A stretch of 64,000 nucleotides of DNA. Source: Chloroflexota bacterium. GTDB taxonomy: Bacteria; Chloroflexota; Dehalococcoidia; Tepidiformales; Tepidiformaceae. The translations under genes were made by a program, and so were the position numbers. Location: contig JAPOQN010000007.1 of the NCBI GenBank assembly GCA_026710655.1, positions 1-64,000 of the forward strand. The letters run 5' to 3'. Below are positions 1 through 8,861 of the stretch, piece by piece (position 1 is the first letter of the stretch; each line of letters begins with the position of its first letter). Under the pieces are notes generated by a model. That model did not search any database and had not been told where the DNA came from. It saw only the letters and a program-made list of their open reading frames with translations.

Positions 1-567
1 CACACGCAGCCCCGCGCCCTGCGCATAGGTCCGTACGACCTCGACGGTGCCGGGGTGAATCGGTTCCAGCAGCGCGACCGCGTGCCGCCTCGTGGCCCGC
101 GCGGCCAGCAGGCAGGCCTCCGCTGTCGCGCTGGCGACGTCGTAGAGGCCCGTGTTCGACACGTCCATCCCCGTCAGCTCGCACACCACCGACTGGTACT
201 CGAACGCCGACTGAAGGGTCCCCTGGCTGATCTCCGGCTGGTAGGGCGTGTAGGCGGTCACGAACTCGGAACGGCTGGTCAGGTGGGCGGCGACCGCCGG
301 GATGGAGCGCTGGTAGGCGCCCGCCCCCAGGAAACTCGGTCGCGACGGGCCAGTATTCTCGGCGGCGCGCTCCTCCAGCAGCGCGATCAGTTCCGGCTCC
401 GTCAGCGCGGGCGGCAGGTCGATCGCGGGGTCGCGCATGGCCGCCGGCAGGTCGGCGAACAGTGCGTCGAGGTCGGCCACGCCGATGCGTTCCAGCATCC
501 GCGCCCGATCCGCCTCGGTGGCCGGGATGTACGGATGCGGCGAGCCACCGAGGGACGGCGCCGTCAA
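1..567 (-). CDS. gcvPA: glycine dehydrogenase (decarboxylating) subunit 1, partial
   Basis: N-terminal 189 codons of the P-protein of the glycine cleavage system; the rest lies beyond base 1. The PLP-dependent P-protein decarboxylates glycine and passes the aminomethyl group to the lipoyl arm of GcvH. The conserved segment YTPYQPEISQGTLQ and the N-terminal pattern HPYIPATEADRARML are typical of the split PA subunit rather than the long single-chain form, so a gcvPB would be expected outside the window. The start is TTG at 567, two bases after the gcvH stop, with GGAG eight bases upstream. Last visible gene of the purU-gcvT-gcvH-gcvPA operon. Confidence 0.93.
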   Translation of the reverse strand, partial: MTAPSLGGSPHPYIPATEADRARMLERIGVADLDALFADLPAAMRDPAIDLPPALTEPELIALLEERAAENTGPSRPSFLGAGAYQRSIPAVAAHLTSRSEFVTAYTPYQPEISQGTLQSAFEYQSVVCELTGMDVSNTGLYDVASATAEACLLAARATRRHAVALLEPIHPGTVEVVRTYAQGAGLRV

Positions 568-569
568 CG

Positions 570-974
570 TCAGTTCTCCGGTAGCTGGGCGCGATACCCC
601 GCGGCGTCGAGCAGCCCTTCAAGCTCCGCCTCGTCGGCGATGCGCACGCGGATGATCCAGCCCTCGTCGTAGGGCGATTCGTTCACAAGCTCCGGCCGCT
701 CCTCGAGCTCCCCGTTGGCGGCGACCACCTCCCCGCCGACCGGCGAGTAGAAGTCCGAGACCGTTTTCGCTGACTCGATCTCCCCGCAGCGTTCGCCGGC
801 GGTGACCTGGTCCCCCGGGGCGGGAAGGTCGAGGTAGACCACGTCGCCCACCTGGTCCTGGGCGAAGTCCGTGATACCGATCACCGCCTCGTCCGGGTGC
901 TCCTCGTCACGACGCAGCCACTCGTGCTCGGGCGTGTAGAGGAGCGTATCGGGAGTCTCGTGGTCCATCGTCAT
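570..974 (-). CDS. gcvH: glycine cleavage system H protein
   Basis: 134-residue lipoyl carrier of the glycine cleavage complex, shuttling the aminomethyl intermediate from the P-protein to the T-protein. The lipoyl lysine is K70 in IESAKTVSD, within the usual hybrid motif, and the opening TPEHEWLR is characteristic. Its ATG overlaps the gcvT stop (ATGA, 971-974), indicating translational coupling. Length is normal for the family. Confidence 0.97.
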   Translation of the reverse strand: MTMDHETPDTLLYTPEHEWLRRDEEHPDEAVIGITDFAQDQVGDVVYLDLPAPGDQVTAGERCGEIESAKTVSDFYSPVGGEVVAANGELEERPELVNESPYDEGWIIRVRIADEAELEGLLDAAGYRAQLPEN

Positions 975-2089
975 GCCTGCCTCTGCTTTCGGTAGAACGG
1001 ACGCCGGACAACCTCGACGGGGAGCGCGCGGCCGCGCACATCCACCTCAAGCGTGACGCCGGGTTTCGCAAGCCGCACGGGAAGGTAGGCCATGCCGATG
1101 CCGAGGCGCAAGCTGGGGCTGAAGGCCCCGCTCGTGAGGTGCGCCACAGGCTCATCCCCGCCCGGCTCGTGTACCGCGAATCCGGCCCTCAGCACGCCCC
1201 GCTCCTGCGCCTGCAGGTGTGCGAGCCGCCGCGCTCTGGGCTGTGCCTTCGCCTCGACCAGCGCCTCCCGGCCCGTAAAGGGCGCCTCGTCGTCGAGGGT
1301 CACGGCGAAACCGAGGCCAGCCTCGTAGGGGTGCGTCGTCGCGTCGATGTCGTTGCCGTGGAGCGGCAGCGCCGCCTCCAGCCGCAGCGTGTCGCGCGCG
1401 CCCAACCCCGCCGGCGCTGCGCCGGCCGCCACGAACGCGTCCCAGAGCGCCCCGGCGCGGTCGGCTCCCGCGATGCACTCGCCGCCGTCCTCGCCCGTGT
1501 AGCCCGTGCGCGCTACGAGCACTGGGGTCCCGCCCCAGTCGAGCTCCGCGCAGTCGCGCTGCTCCAACCCCGCGAAGCCGTCGCCCAGCACCGTGCTCAG
1601 GATCCCCACGGCGGCGGGCCCCTGCACGGCCAGCATCACCGTTTCCGGCGTGACTTCCGAGGCCGCGCTGCCGGCGACGGCCCGCAGCCGCTCGAAGTCC
1701 GCGTCCGCGTTCGCCGCGTTGTGAATGACCAGCCAGCGCTCGCCCGGCAGATGGTAGATGAAGATGTCGTCGTCGATGCCCCCGCCCTCGTTGCAGTAGA
1801 GCGAGTAGTGCGCCTTGCCCACCGGCAGCGCCGTCACGTCGAAGGTCGTCACCGAGCGCAGCAACCCCGCCGCTTCTGGCCCCTCGACCCACGCCCGCGC
1901 CAGGTGTGACACATCGAAGACCCCGGCGTGTTCGCGCACGGCGTTGTGCTCGCCCACGATGCCCTCGTACTGGAGCGGCATCTCCCAGCCCGCGAATGGC
2001 GCGAAACGTGCGCCGAGCGCTTGGTGGCGCTCACGGAGGACAAGCTGCGTGAGCACGCTCGAACCCCCGGAACCGTCGTGTCCAGCCAT
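971..2089 (-). CDS. gcvT: aminomethyltransferase (glycine cleavage T protein)
   Basis: 372 residues. Transfers the methylene group from the H-protein lipoyl arm to tetrahydrofolate and releases ammonia. Family landmarks are the N-terminal FAPFAGWEMPLQY, FDVSHL, the folate-site region MLAVQGPAA and the C-terminal beta-barrel with LTSGAFSPSL. There is no Shine-Dalgarno sequence before the ATG. A TACAGT hexamer sits 6 bases upstream, so the gene may have its own leaderless promoter in addition to read-through from purU 71 bases upstream. I see no glycine riboswitch. Confidence 0.96.
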   Translation of the reverse strand: MAGHDGSGGSSVLTQLVLRERHQALGARFAPFAGWEMPLQYEGIVGEHNAVREHAGVFDVSHLARAWVEGPEAAGLLRSVTTFDVTALPVGKAHYSLYCNEGGGIDDDIFIYHLPGERWLVIHNAANADADFERLRAVAGSAASEVTPETVMLAVQGPAAVGILSTVLGDGFAGLEQRDCAELDWGGTPVLVARTGYTGEDGGECIAGADRAGALWDAFVAAGAAPAGLGARDTLRLEAALPLHGNDIDATTHPYEAGLGFAVTLDDEAPFTGREALVEAKAQPRARRLAHLQAQERGVLRAGFAVHEPGGDEPVAHLTSGAFSPSLRLGIGMAYLPVRLAKPGVTLEVDVRGRALPVEVVRRPFYRKQRQA

Positions 2090-2101
2090 GCTTCGACTGT
2101 A
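2090..2101 (-). promoter_or_regulatory. putative leaderless -10 element of gcvT
   Basis: On the minus strand TACAGT occupies 2101-2096, followed by six bases and the gcvT ATG. Transcription would start at or next to the A of the start codon. No convincing -35 and no Shine-Dalgarno sequence is visible. Confidence 0.55.
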
Positions 2102-2160
2102 CCCACGCCTCGCTCCGCAAGCTACTGTCTCGGTAAAGGGGTCTGTGCCGGTCCCCGGTC

Positions 2161-3033
2161 CTACTGGAAGACGACGGTCTTGTTGTCGTGCACGAGGACG
2201 CGGTCCTCAATGTGCCAGCGTACGGCTCGCGCCAGCACCTGCCGCTCCAGCTCCCGCCCCACCCGCATCAGGTCGGCGCGCGTGTCCCGGTGCGTCACGC
2301 GCAGCACGTCCTGTTCGATGATCGGCCCAGCATCCAGCTCCGCGGTGGCGTAGTGCGCCGTCGCCCCGATGATCTTCACCCCGCGCTCTTCCGCCTGCCC
2401 GTACGGATCGGCCCCCGCGAAGGCGGGCAGGAACGAGTGGTGAATGTTGATGATCTGCTGCGGGTACGCATCTAGGAAGGTCGGCGTCAGGATCTGCATG
2501 TAGCGAGCCAGCACGACCAGGTCGACGCGCCCGCACAGCAGCTCCAGCATCTCCTTCTCCTGCTCGACCTTCGTCTCGCGGGTGACCGGCAGGTGCTCGA
2601 ACGGCACGCTGAACCGCTCCGCCAGCGGCCGCAGGATCTCTCGGTTCGAGATCACCATGACGACGTCGGCCGCCAGTTCCTCCGTCCGCGCGCGCCATAG
2701 CAGGTCGAGCACGCAATTGGGCTCCCGCGTGCCCAGGATGGCGATTCGCGGGCGATTGGCGCTGTAGGAGACGTGCCAGTCCATCGCGAAACGGGCGGCA
2801 ACCTCCTCGCCAAAGCCCTCCGCGATCGCCGTCGCCGACCCGTCCAGGCCGGCGATGTTGTACTCGACCCGCAGGAAGAAGCGAGGGTCCTCTCCCCCTG
2901 TCGAGTGCTGGTCGCCACGGACCATGTTTGCGCCGTGGCGGTCCAGGTACTGCGAAACGGCGGCGACGATGCCGGGTTGGTCCGGGCACTGCACCAGCAG
3001 CCTCGCCGTGCCTTCGGTAGGAGTGTCAATCAT
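2161..3033 (-). CDS. purU: formyltetrahydrofolate deformylase
   Basis: 290 residues. Hydrolyses 10-formyl-THF to formate and THF, balancing one-carbon units; it sits directly upstream of the glycine cleavage genes, which make methylene-THF. Residues about 10-90 form an ACT domain (CPDQPGIVAAVSQYL). The C-terminal formyltransferase fold holds the catalytic Asn-His pair in INIHHSFLPAF and the Asp of ELDAGPIIEQDV. Preceded by TATCAT exactly 6 bases before the ATG and no Shine-Dalgarno sequence, suggesting a leaderless operon mRNA. Confidence 0.95.
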   Translation of the reverse strand: MIDTPTEGTARLLVQCPDQPGIVAAVSQYLDRHGANMVRGDQHSTGGEDPRFFLRVEYNIAGLDGSATAIAEGFGEEVAARFAMDWHVSYSANRPRIAILGTREPNCVLDLLWRARTEELAADVVMVISNREILRPLAERFSVPFEHLPVTRETKVEQEKEMLELLCGRVDLVVLARYMQILTPTFLDAYPQQIINIHHSFLPAFAGADPYGQAEERGVKIIGATAHYATAELDAGPIIEQDVLRVTHRDTRADLMRVGRELERQVLARAVRWHIEDRVLVHDNKTVVFQ

Positions 3034-3045
3034 GCCCGGATGATA
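3034..3045 (-). promoter_or_regulatory. putative leaderless -10 element of the purU-gcv operon
   Basis: TATCAT at 3045-3040 on the minus strand, then CCGGGC, then ATG. This matches the window-wide TANNNT-N6/7-start pattern. No clear -35 at 16-19 bases. Confidence 0.6.
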
Positions 3046-3093
3046 CGGCCTGAGACTCGTACGGCGTGACGCATGTGTGGCATGCCTACGCGT

Positions 3094-4578
3094 CTACTGG
3101 TACATGATCAGGTCCGGCACGTCGTCGATCGCCTGGACCTGTTCCGGAGTCATCACCGGTGTGTCCTGGTTGAAGAACAGCTTCAGCGCGGGCCGCTCCG
3201 ATGGCTCGGTGAGCGCGTACCAGTCGTAGTGGCGGAGCTTCAGCGCCATCGTTCCGAAGCCGTCCATGTCGATGGAAATCTCGACCCCCTCCACGTCGTC
3301 CACCGCGTCTCGGTCACGCAGCATGCGCGCGGCGAACTGGTGCACCATCAGGATCTTTGGGGGAATGCCCTCCTCCTCCACCAGTGTCGCCAGGTAGTGC
3401 TGTACCTCGTTCACGTGGTCCGCCCCGATGCCGCCGATGGCCAGCCCCGGGCGCACCCCCAGGTGCTCGGTCGCGAACTCCGGGTCCAGCGCCATGTGCA
3501 CGAACGGCTCTCGCAGGAACTCCTCCAGCAGCTGCACCTCGTACAGCGGGTCGCTCCAGCCGATCTGCACATCCAGGAAGAGGATCATCTCGCGCTCGCG
3601 AGCCGCCTCCACGTATTCGGCGATCACGTCGTGCGAGAGCCGCGAGAGCCACGTGCCGTCCCGTGTCGGATAGGCCTGCGCCACGCCCGTGATCAGGTGG
3701 TACGCGGGGATGACTTCGCGCGGACCGTTCAGGCGGTCGTAGCGCTCCGCCCAGTCGGCGACGGCGTTGGCGACCTCCGCCGGTGTCCCGTGGCCGAGCA
3801 CGCCCATCGCCCGCACACCGGGGAATCCGTAGAACGACACGATCTGCGCATCCTCGAACACCGACTGAACCGAGGGCGGCCGCGGGAACGTCCAGGGGCG
3901 CTCCACGTTCGAGACGACGAGGTACGTGCCACCCGGGGAGAAGTGCGTCAGCCCCTGTAGGAGCGGCGCTACGCCGTCACCCCAGCCCTGCACCGGCAGG
4001 AGCGCATCCTCCCCGAACGACCACACCGAGAGGCCGGGAACCGTGCCGTCAGCCCCCCGCTCCCACTGCACCCAGCCCAGCGCTCGCCCTGCGAACGCCT
4101 CGCGCACCTCCAGCCGTGGTCCGGTCCACTGCAGCCATGTGGAACCTGCCCGCAACATCACGTCGCACTGGGGAATCCCGTTGATGCCGCTGATCGGCAC
4201 GGACTCCACCCAGTCGAGCTCTGACGCCGCTACCTCCACCATCGCATCCTGGCCGTGGCAGAGGTACGCGCGCTCGCCCGTCACGATCAGCGGCGCCTCC
4301 CCCTCCACCATGTAGCCCGAGCTGCCCCCGCCCGGGAGCCGCAGGTCGATCTCGGTTGGTACGTCACACGCGACTTCGATGGAGAGCGGCGTGCTCAGGG
4401 GCGCACGTGCCGCCGGGCCCGTGCTGGCAGCGGCGGCGGTCGCGTCGTAGGTGGCCTCCGCCCGGACCTGGCAGGCAGCGTCGGCTGCTGCCGCGGAACT
4501 ACCTCCGCCCAGCCACAGCGCCAGTGCCGCGAGACCCACAACGAACGCAATCAGCCTGGTATGCGGCGCACGTATCAC
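3094..4578 (-). CDS. secreted protein of unknown function
   Basis: 494 residues from a GTG start preceded by GGAGGGG. Residues about 8-34 form a signal peptide (hydrophobic core ending AAAADAA), so the product is exported. The first ~230 residues are beta-rich with a Pro/Ser/Ala linker. The remainder alternates strands and helices in a way that resembles a TIM-barrel (segments such as EMILFLDVQIGW, HMALDPEF, KILMVHQF and VEISIDMDGFGT contain charged residues at strand ends that could form an active site). I do not recognise the family. It could be a glycoside-hydrolase-like or phosphodiesterase-like barrel. No neighbour hints at a substrate. Confidence 0.8.
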   Translation of the reverse strand: MIRAPHTRLIAFVVGLAALALWLGGGSSAAAADAACQVRAEATYDATAAAASTGPAARAPLSTPLSIEVACDVPTEIDLRLPGGGSSGYMVEGEAPLIVTGERAYLCHGQDAMVEVAASELDWVESVPISGINGIPQCDVMLRAGSTWLQWTGPRLEVREAFAGRALGWVQWERGADGTVPGLSVWSFGEDALLPVQGWGDGVAPLLQGLTHFSPGGTYLVVSNVERPWTFPRPPSVQSVFEDAQIVSFYGFPGVRAMGVLGHGTPAEVANAVADWAERYDRLNGPREVIPAYHLITGVAQAYPTRDGTWLSRLSHDVIAEYVEAAREREMILFLDVQIGWSDPLYEVQLLEEFLREPFVHMALDPEFATEHLGVRPGLAIGGIGADHVNEVQHYLATLVEEEGIPPKILMVHQFAARMLRDRDAVDDVEGVEISIDMDGFGTMALKLRHYDWYALTEPSERPALKLFFNQDTPVMTPEQVQAIDDVPDLIMYQ

Positions 4579-4625
4579 GCGGAAACCCCTCCGGGGCCGC
4601 CACCGGGCCCCGCGTCAACATATTA

Positions 4626-4668
4626 GCAAGGTGCATAAGCATTTGGCTATTTCTTAACGCAACCTTGC
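4626..4668. promoter_or_regulatory. AT-rich inverted repeat between divergent genes
   Basis: The 182-base gap between the unknown secreted protein (minus) and the DUF502 gene (plus) contains an unusually AT-rich island with a 7-base inverted repeat, GCAAGGT at 4626-4632 and ACCTTGC at 4662-4668, separated by 29 bases. It could be an operator or a promoter core serving both genes. A TAGAAT hexamer further right (about 4718) may be the -10 of the DUF502 gene. Confidence 0.35.
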
Positions 4669-4760
4669 CAGCTTGCTTACCGGGGGTTGCCGATCCCCGC
4701 CCCGCCTCCACCGCCCCATAGAATCCCGCGACAGCCCCACAAGGCCCCCGGAGGCGCCCC

Positions 4761-5411
4761 ATGACCGCAGATGCCCAGCCCGCCGCCGTCCACCAGCGAG
4801 TCGGCCGCGGCGTGACCCGAAGGGTCATGCGCGGGGCTGTCCTCCTGCTGCCCCTCATGGTCACGTTCTGGCTCATCCAGTTTGCCTTCCAGACCATGGA
4901 CGGCCTGCTCCAGCCGATCATCTCCGCCATTGCCGGCGACGAGATTCCCGGTCTGAGCTTCGCCATCATCATCGTCGCCCTCTTCATCGTCGGCGCCCTC
5001 AGCTCGAACTTCCTCTTCCGGACCCCCGGCTATCTCTTCGAGCGCGGCATCACGGCGATTCCCGGCATCGGGTCGGTCTACAGCACGACCAAGAAGCTCC
5101 TCCCCGGCTCCGACCGCAGCGCCACGACCACCACCGGGTTCGACACCGTCGTGCGCATCGAGTACCCCCGCCCGGGCGTCTGGTCCGTGGGCTTCCTCAT
5201 GAGCACGATCGACGATGCCGCCGGGACGAAGTGCGGCGTCGTCTACATGCCCTCAACGCCCATGCCCCAGTCCGGCTGGCTGGTCCAGCTCCCCCTCGAC
5301 GAGATTGAACTGATGGACTGGAGCTCGGCCCAGGCGATGCAGTACATCGTCACCGCCGGCGTCACCTGCCCCGATGTGATGGAGTTGCGCGCCATCGAAG
5401 CCTTGTCGTGA
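4761..5411 (+). CDS. DUF502 family membrane protein
   Basis: 216 residues with two transmembrane segments (about 24-46 and 66-88) and a conserved soluble C-terminal part including FERGITAIPGIGSVYSTTKK and a PxPG turn (PRPGVWSVGF), as in the DUF502 family found across bacteria. The cellular role of the family is not established; an envelope or transport-associated role is usually assumed. The ATG has GGAGG about seven bases upstream. Confidence 0.88.
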   Translation: MTADAQPAAVHQRVGRGVTRRVMRGAVLLLPLMVTFWLIQFAFQTMDGLLQPIISAIAGDEIPGLSFAIIIVALFIVGALSSNFLFRTPGYLFERGITAIPGIGSVYSTTKKLLPGSDRSATTTTGFDTVVRIEYPRPGVWSVGFLMSTIDDAAGTKCGVVYMPSTPMPQSGWLVQLPLDEIELMDWSSAQAMQYIVTAGVTCPDVMELRAIEALS

Positions 5412-5481
5412 TGGCATGTGGCCCCTCTCGTTCCTGTACCATCGCCTCGCCGCCGCAGCCTCGCGGCGAGGAGGGCTAGAC

Positions 5482-6147
5482 ATGGCAGACGAGATGCGCA
5501 TCCAGGTCATGAACGGCGGTCCCTACGTCGTTTCCGGTGGCGTCCCCCTCACGGAGATGGCCCCCGTCCAGACCCTCAACGGCGAGAACGTCGACTGGCA
5601 CGTCCTCCGCGAGATCGACGAGTCACGCGACCTCTACGCCCTCTGCCGCTGCGGTCGCTCCAACGACAAGCCCTACTGCGACGGCTCCCACGCCACCGAG
5701 CCCTGGGCCGAGGCCGAGACCGCCGACCGCCGCCCGATGGCCGACCGCGCTAACCGCATCGAGGGCGCCGCCGGCGTCATGCTCGACGACGAGTCCATCT
5801 GCATCGGCGCCGGCTTCTGCGGCACACGCACCACGAACGCCTGGGACCTCATCAACGAGGAGGGCGACGAGGCCCGCGAGCGCGTCACCGCCATGGTCGC
5901 CCGCTGCCCCACCGGCCGCCTCGCCATGATCACAGCCGGAGGCGACTCGCTCGAGCCCGCGACCGACTCCGAGATCGCGGTCGTCCCCGGCGGCCCCCTC
6001 TGGGTTCGCGGGGGTGTCCGCGTCGAGAGCGCCGACGGCACCCCCTGGTCGGACCAGGACCGCCGTACGCTTTGCCGCTGCGGCGCCTCCAACAACAAGC
6101 CCTTCTGCGACGGCGCCCACAGCGACATCCACTTCGACGAGCGTTAG
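5482..6147 (+). CDS. double CDGSH iron-sulfur protein with central Fer4_19-like domain
   Basis: 221 residues. Two CDGSH-type 2Fe-2S binding motifs are present: C55/C57/C66/H70 (CRCGRSNDKPYCDGSH) and C198/C200/C209/H213 (CRCGASNNKPFCDGAH). Between them a segment with C107, C113 and C142 (SICIGAGFCG, ARCPTGRLAM) fits a divergent mono-cluster ferredoxin domain. Such proteins are taken to be cytosolic redox or cluster-transfer proteins; the partner is unknown. The start is ATG 5482 with AGGAGG eight bases upstream; an upstream in-frame start at 5416 lacks one. Its stop overlaps the convergent gene's stop. Confidence 0.92.
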   Translation: MADEMRIQVMNGGPYVVSGGVPLTEMAPVQTLNGENVDWHVLREIDESRDLYALCRCGRSNDKPYCDGSHATEPWAEAETADRRPMADRANRIEGAAGVMLDDESICIGAGFCGTRTTNAWDLINEEGDEARERVTAMVARCPTGRLAMITAGGDSLEPATDSEIAVVPGGPLWVRGGVRVESADGTPWSDQDRRTLCRCGASNNKPFCDGAHSDIHFDER

Positions 6148-6467
6148 CCGGCGGCGTCCACCTCGCTCAGGGAGCGCACCGACGCGACATCCCGCTCCTC
6201 ACGCATTTCTCGAATGACGTCGACGGAGTTTCCGGGCAGCACTCGATCTCCGAAGATCTCCTCGCGGATTTGTGCAAAGGACTCCGAGTCGGAGAGACGG
6301 GTGGGCTCACCGGGCTCGCCTCCCGCTTCGTCGTCGTCCAGCTCCTTCTCAATGGCTCTCTGGCAGAGCTGACGCATGCTGACGCCCCTCAGGGCCGCCA
6401 CCGCCTTCAACCGCCGCTGCAGCGGGGCATCAAGGTCGAGCGTGAGCCGCTTCTTCTCTGTGGCCAT
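6144..6467 (-). CDS. ribbon-helix-helix DNA-binding protein, orphan antitoxin-like
   Basis: 107 residues from ATG 6467. The N-terminus (KKRLTLDLDAPLQRRLKAVA) and following helix (VSMRQLCQRAIEKEL) form an RHH/Arc-like DNA-binding fold of the kind found in FitA/VapB-type antitoxins. The acidic C-terminal tail would be the toxin-binding or unstructured part. No toxin gene (PIN or RelE type) lies on either side, so it is either an orphan antitoxin or a stand-alone regulator. An upstream ATG at 6506 would add 13 residues but lacks a ribosome site. Confidence 0.75.
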   Translation of the reverse strand: MATEKKRLTLDLDAPLQRRLKAVAALRGVSMRQLCQRAIEKELDDDEAGGEPGEPTRLSDSESFAQIREEIFGDRVLPGNSVDVIREMREERDVASVRSLSEVDAAG

Positions 6468-6573
6468 GTCCTCGTCGCTCCCGATCGTGGGCTGTGCCTT
6501 CCACATTTGCGGAAATACAGAAATACGTCAAGGGCTGGGGCACGAGGAGTCAAATGCCGCAGGGAAGCAGCTG

Positions 6574-7443
6574 CTAGCCCAGCAGCCGCTTCATCGTCGC
6601 GCCGATCTCCGCCGGCGAGTCCGAGACCACCGCCCCCGCCGCGCGCAGCGCCGACTTCTTGCTCTCGGCCTTGCCGTCTTCGCCCGAGATGATCGCCCCC
6701 GCGTGGCCCATCCGACGCCCCGGAGGCGCCGTCGCCCCCGCGATGAACGCGACCACCGGCTTGCGCACATGCTCCTTGATGTAGGCCGCCGCATCCTGCT
6801 CGGCGCTGCCGCCGATCTCGCCCACCATCACGATCGCGTCCGTGTCCTCGTCCTCGTTCAGCATCCGGATGGCGTCGCGTTGCGGCGTCCCGATGATCGG
6901 GTCGCCGCCCACGCCGATGCAGGTGCTCTGCCCGAGCCCCTCCGCCGTGAGCTGCGCCACCACCTCGTACACGAGTGTCCCCGAGCGGCTCACCACGCCC
7001 ACGCGCCCCGGCAGGAACACGTCGCCCGGCATGATGCCCACGCGCGTCTGCGTCCCCGGCGTGATCACGCCCGGGCAGTTCGGCCCGATGAGCATCGTCG
7101 GGCTCCCCTTCAACGCCTGCTTCACGCGCACCATGTCCATCACCGGGATGCCCTCCGTGATGCAGACCGCCAGCGGCACTGCCGAGTTCGCCGCCTCCAG
7201 GATCGCGTCCGCCGCGAAGGGCGCCGGCACGAAGATGATGCTCACGTTCGCGCCCGCCTCCCGCACCGCCGCGTCCACTGTCGGGAAGATGGGGACGCCG
7301 TCTTGCTCTTCACCGCCGCGCCGCGGATGCACCGCCGCCACCACGTTCGTGCCGTAGGCGATCGAGCGGCGCATGTGGTTCGCGCCCTCCGTGCCGATCC
7401 CCTGAACCATCAACCGCGTGTTCTCGTCGAGAAGGACGCTCAT
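6574..7443 (-). CDS. sucD: succinate-CoA ligase (or related acyl-CoA ligase) alpha subunit
   Basis: 289 residues, standard length. Rossmann CoA-binding domain at the N-terminus ([19 protein letters not shown]) and the phosphohistidine in [12 protein letters not shown] near residue 247. Other landmarks are [12 protein letters not shown] and [11 protein letters not shown]. Converts succinyl-CoA to succinate with nucleotide triphosphate formation in the TCA cycle. Unusually, no sucC is adjacent; the only beta-subunit-like gene is 46 kb away (53940-55124) and divergent. The ATG has a GGGAGC site upstream. Confidence 0.93.
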   Translation of the reverse strand: MSVLLDENTRLMVQGIGTEGANHMRRSIAYGTNVVAAVHPRRGGEEQDGVPIFPTVDAAVREAGANVSIIFVPAPFAADAILEAANSAVPLAVCITEGIPVMDMVRVKQALKGSPTMLIGPNCPGVITPGTQTRVGIMPGDVFLPGRVGVVSRSGTLVYEVVAQLTAEGLGQSTCIGVGGDPIIGTPQRDAIRMLNEDEDTDAIVMVGEIGGSAEQDAAAYIKEHVRKPVVAFIAGATAPPGRRMGHAGAIISGEDGKAESKKSALRAAGAVVSDSPAEIGATMKRLLG

Positions 7444-7635
7444 CGAAGCTCCCGCGCGCGCCGCGCCGCCAGACTTACGCCCGCGTATTCGCGGGCCTCC
7501 GCATTCTAGCCATGCCTCCCGATGGCGCTAGCCGGGAGCCATGCCCCCGGCCTGCCACTGCCCCGCAACCGCGCTATCGCCGCCGCTGCTACGATTACGC
7601 ACCGATCACCGACCACTGACCACCGGAGGCTCCAC

Positions 7636-8820
7636 ATGGCCATGGCTCTCGACGGCATCAAGGTCCTCGACCTCTCCCGCCTCGCGCCCGGCCCCTACTG
7701 CTCGATGCTCCTCGCCGACTTCGGCGCCGACGTTACCCTCGTCGAGGCCGTGCCCGGCGCCAACGCCAAGCTCGGCGGTCCCGCCGCCGACCCCGAAGCG
7801 GCGAAGCGCGCCGCCGCCTACAACGCCCTCGGCCGCGGCAAGCGCTCCATCGCCCTCAACCTCAAGAACGAGGCCGCACGCGAGGTTTTCTACGAGCTCG
7901 TCCGTGGCGCCGACGTCGTCCTCGAAGGCTTCCGCCCCGGCGTCGTGAACCGCCTCGGTGTCGACTACGAGACCGTCTCGGAAATCAACCCCCGCATCGT
8001 CTACTGCTCCCTCTCCGGCTTTGGCCAGACCGGCCCCTACAGCAACCTCGTCGGCCATGACATCAACTACATCTCCATCGGCGGCGCCCTTGGCGTCATC
8101 GGCCGCCCCGGCGCCGCCCCCGCCATCCCTGTCAACCTGCTCGCTGACTTCGCCGGCGGCGGACTCATGGCCGCCTTCGCCATCTGCACCGCCCTCCTCG
8201 CGCGCGAGCACACCGGCCGCGGCCAGGCCGTCGACATCGCCATGAGCGACGGCGTCCTCTCCCTCATGACGGCCGCCATGACCGGCTTCTTCTCGACCGG
8301 CACGCCCCTTCGCCCCGGCGAAGGCTTCCTCACCGGGGCCCGCCCCTGGTACGACACCTACAAGTGCGGCGACGGCCGCTGGTTCTCCATCGGCAGCATC
8401 GAGCCGCACTTCTACGATGCCCTCTGCCGCACCCTCGGCACCGAAGAGTTCCTCGGCAAACAGCACGAAGAGTCCGTCTGGCCCGCCATGCGCGAGCGCT
8501 TCGAGGCCGTCTTCGCCACGAAGACCGCCGACGAGTGGATGGCGATCATGTCGGAGCACGACATCTGCGCCGCCCCTGTCCTGGAGCAGGAGAACATCGT
8601 CACCGACCCCCACAACCTCGCCCGCGAGATGGTCGTCACCGTCGATACCCCGGCGGGACCAGTGCAGCAGGTCGGGGTCGGGCCCAAGCTCAGCGAAACC
8701 CCCGGAAGCGTCCAGCGCGGCGCGCCCCTCAATGGCGAGCACACCGACGAGGTGCTCGCCTCCATCGGCTACGATGCCGACCGCATCGCCGCCCTCCGCG
8801 CCGAGGGCGCTGTCGGCTAG
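7636..8820 (+). CDS. CaiB/BaiF family CoA-transferase
   Basis: 394 residues from ATG 7636 (GGAGG six bases upstream; the frame stays open further upstream but without a family match). Class III CoA-transferase opening: LDGIKVLDLSRLAPGPYCSMLLADFGADV. The catalytic Asp is probably the one in GHDINYISIGGALG. These enzymes move CoA between acyl-CoAs and free acids in catabolic routes; the substrate cannot be told from sequence. First gene of a plus-strand cluster to 12555. Confidence 0.9.
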   Translation: MAMALDGIKVLDLSRLAPGPYCSMLLADFGADVTLVEAVPGANAKLGGPAADPEAAKRAAAYNALGRGKRSIALNLKNEAAREVFYELVRGADVVLEGFRPGVVNRLGVDYETVSEINPRIVYCSLSGFGQTGPYSNLVGHDINYISIGGALGVIGRPGAAPAIPVNLLADFAGGGLMAAFAICTALLAREHTGRGQAVDIAMSDGVLSLMTAAMTGFFSTGTPLRPGEGFLTGARPWYDTYKCGDGRWFSIGSIEPHFYDALCRTLGTEEFLGKQHEESVWPAMRERFEAVFATKTADEWMAIMSEHDICAAPVLEQENIVTDPHNLAREMVVTVDTPAGPVQQVGVGPKLSETPGSVQRGAPLNGEHTDEVLASIGYDADRIAALRAEGAVG

Positions 8821-8861
8821 CGCCTGCCGCCCGGGAGGCGCGGACGCAAAGGAGCACCCCC

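Noticed and set aside
2090-3093. Glycine riboswitch before the gcv genes
   Set aside because: Only about 60-70 bases of leader exist, with -10-like elements adjacent to the start codons; no aptamer-like fold was seen.
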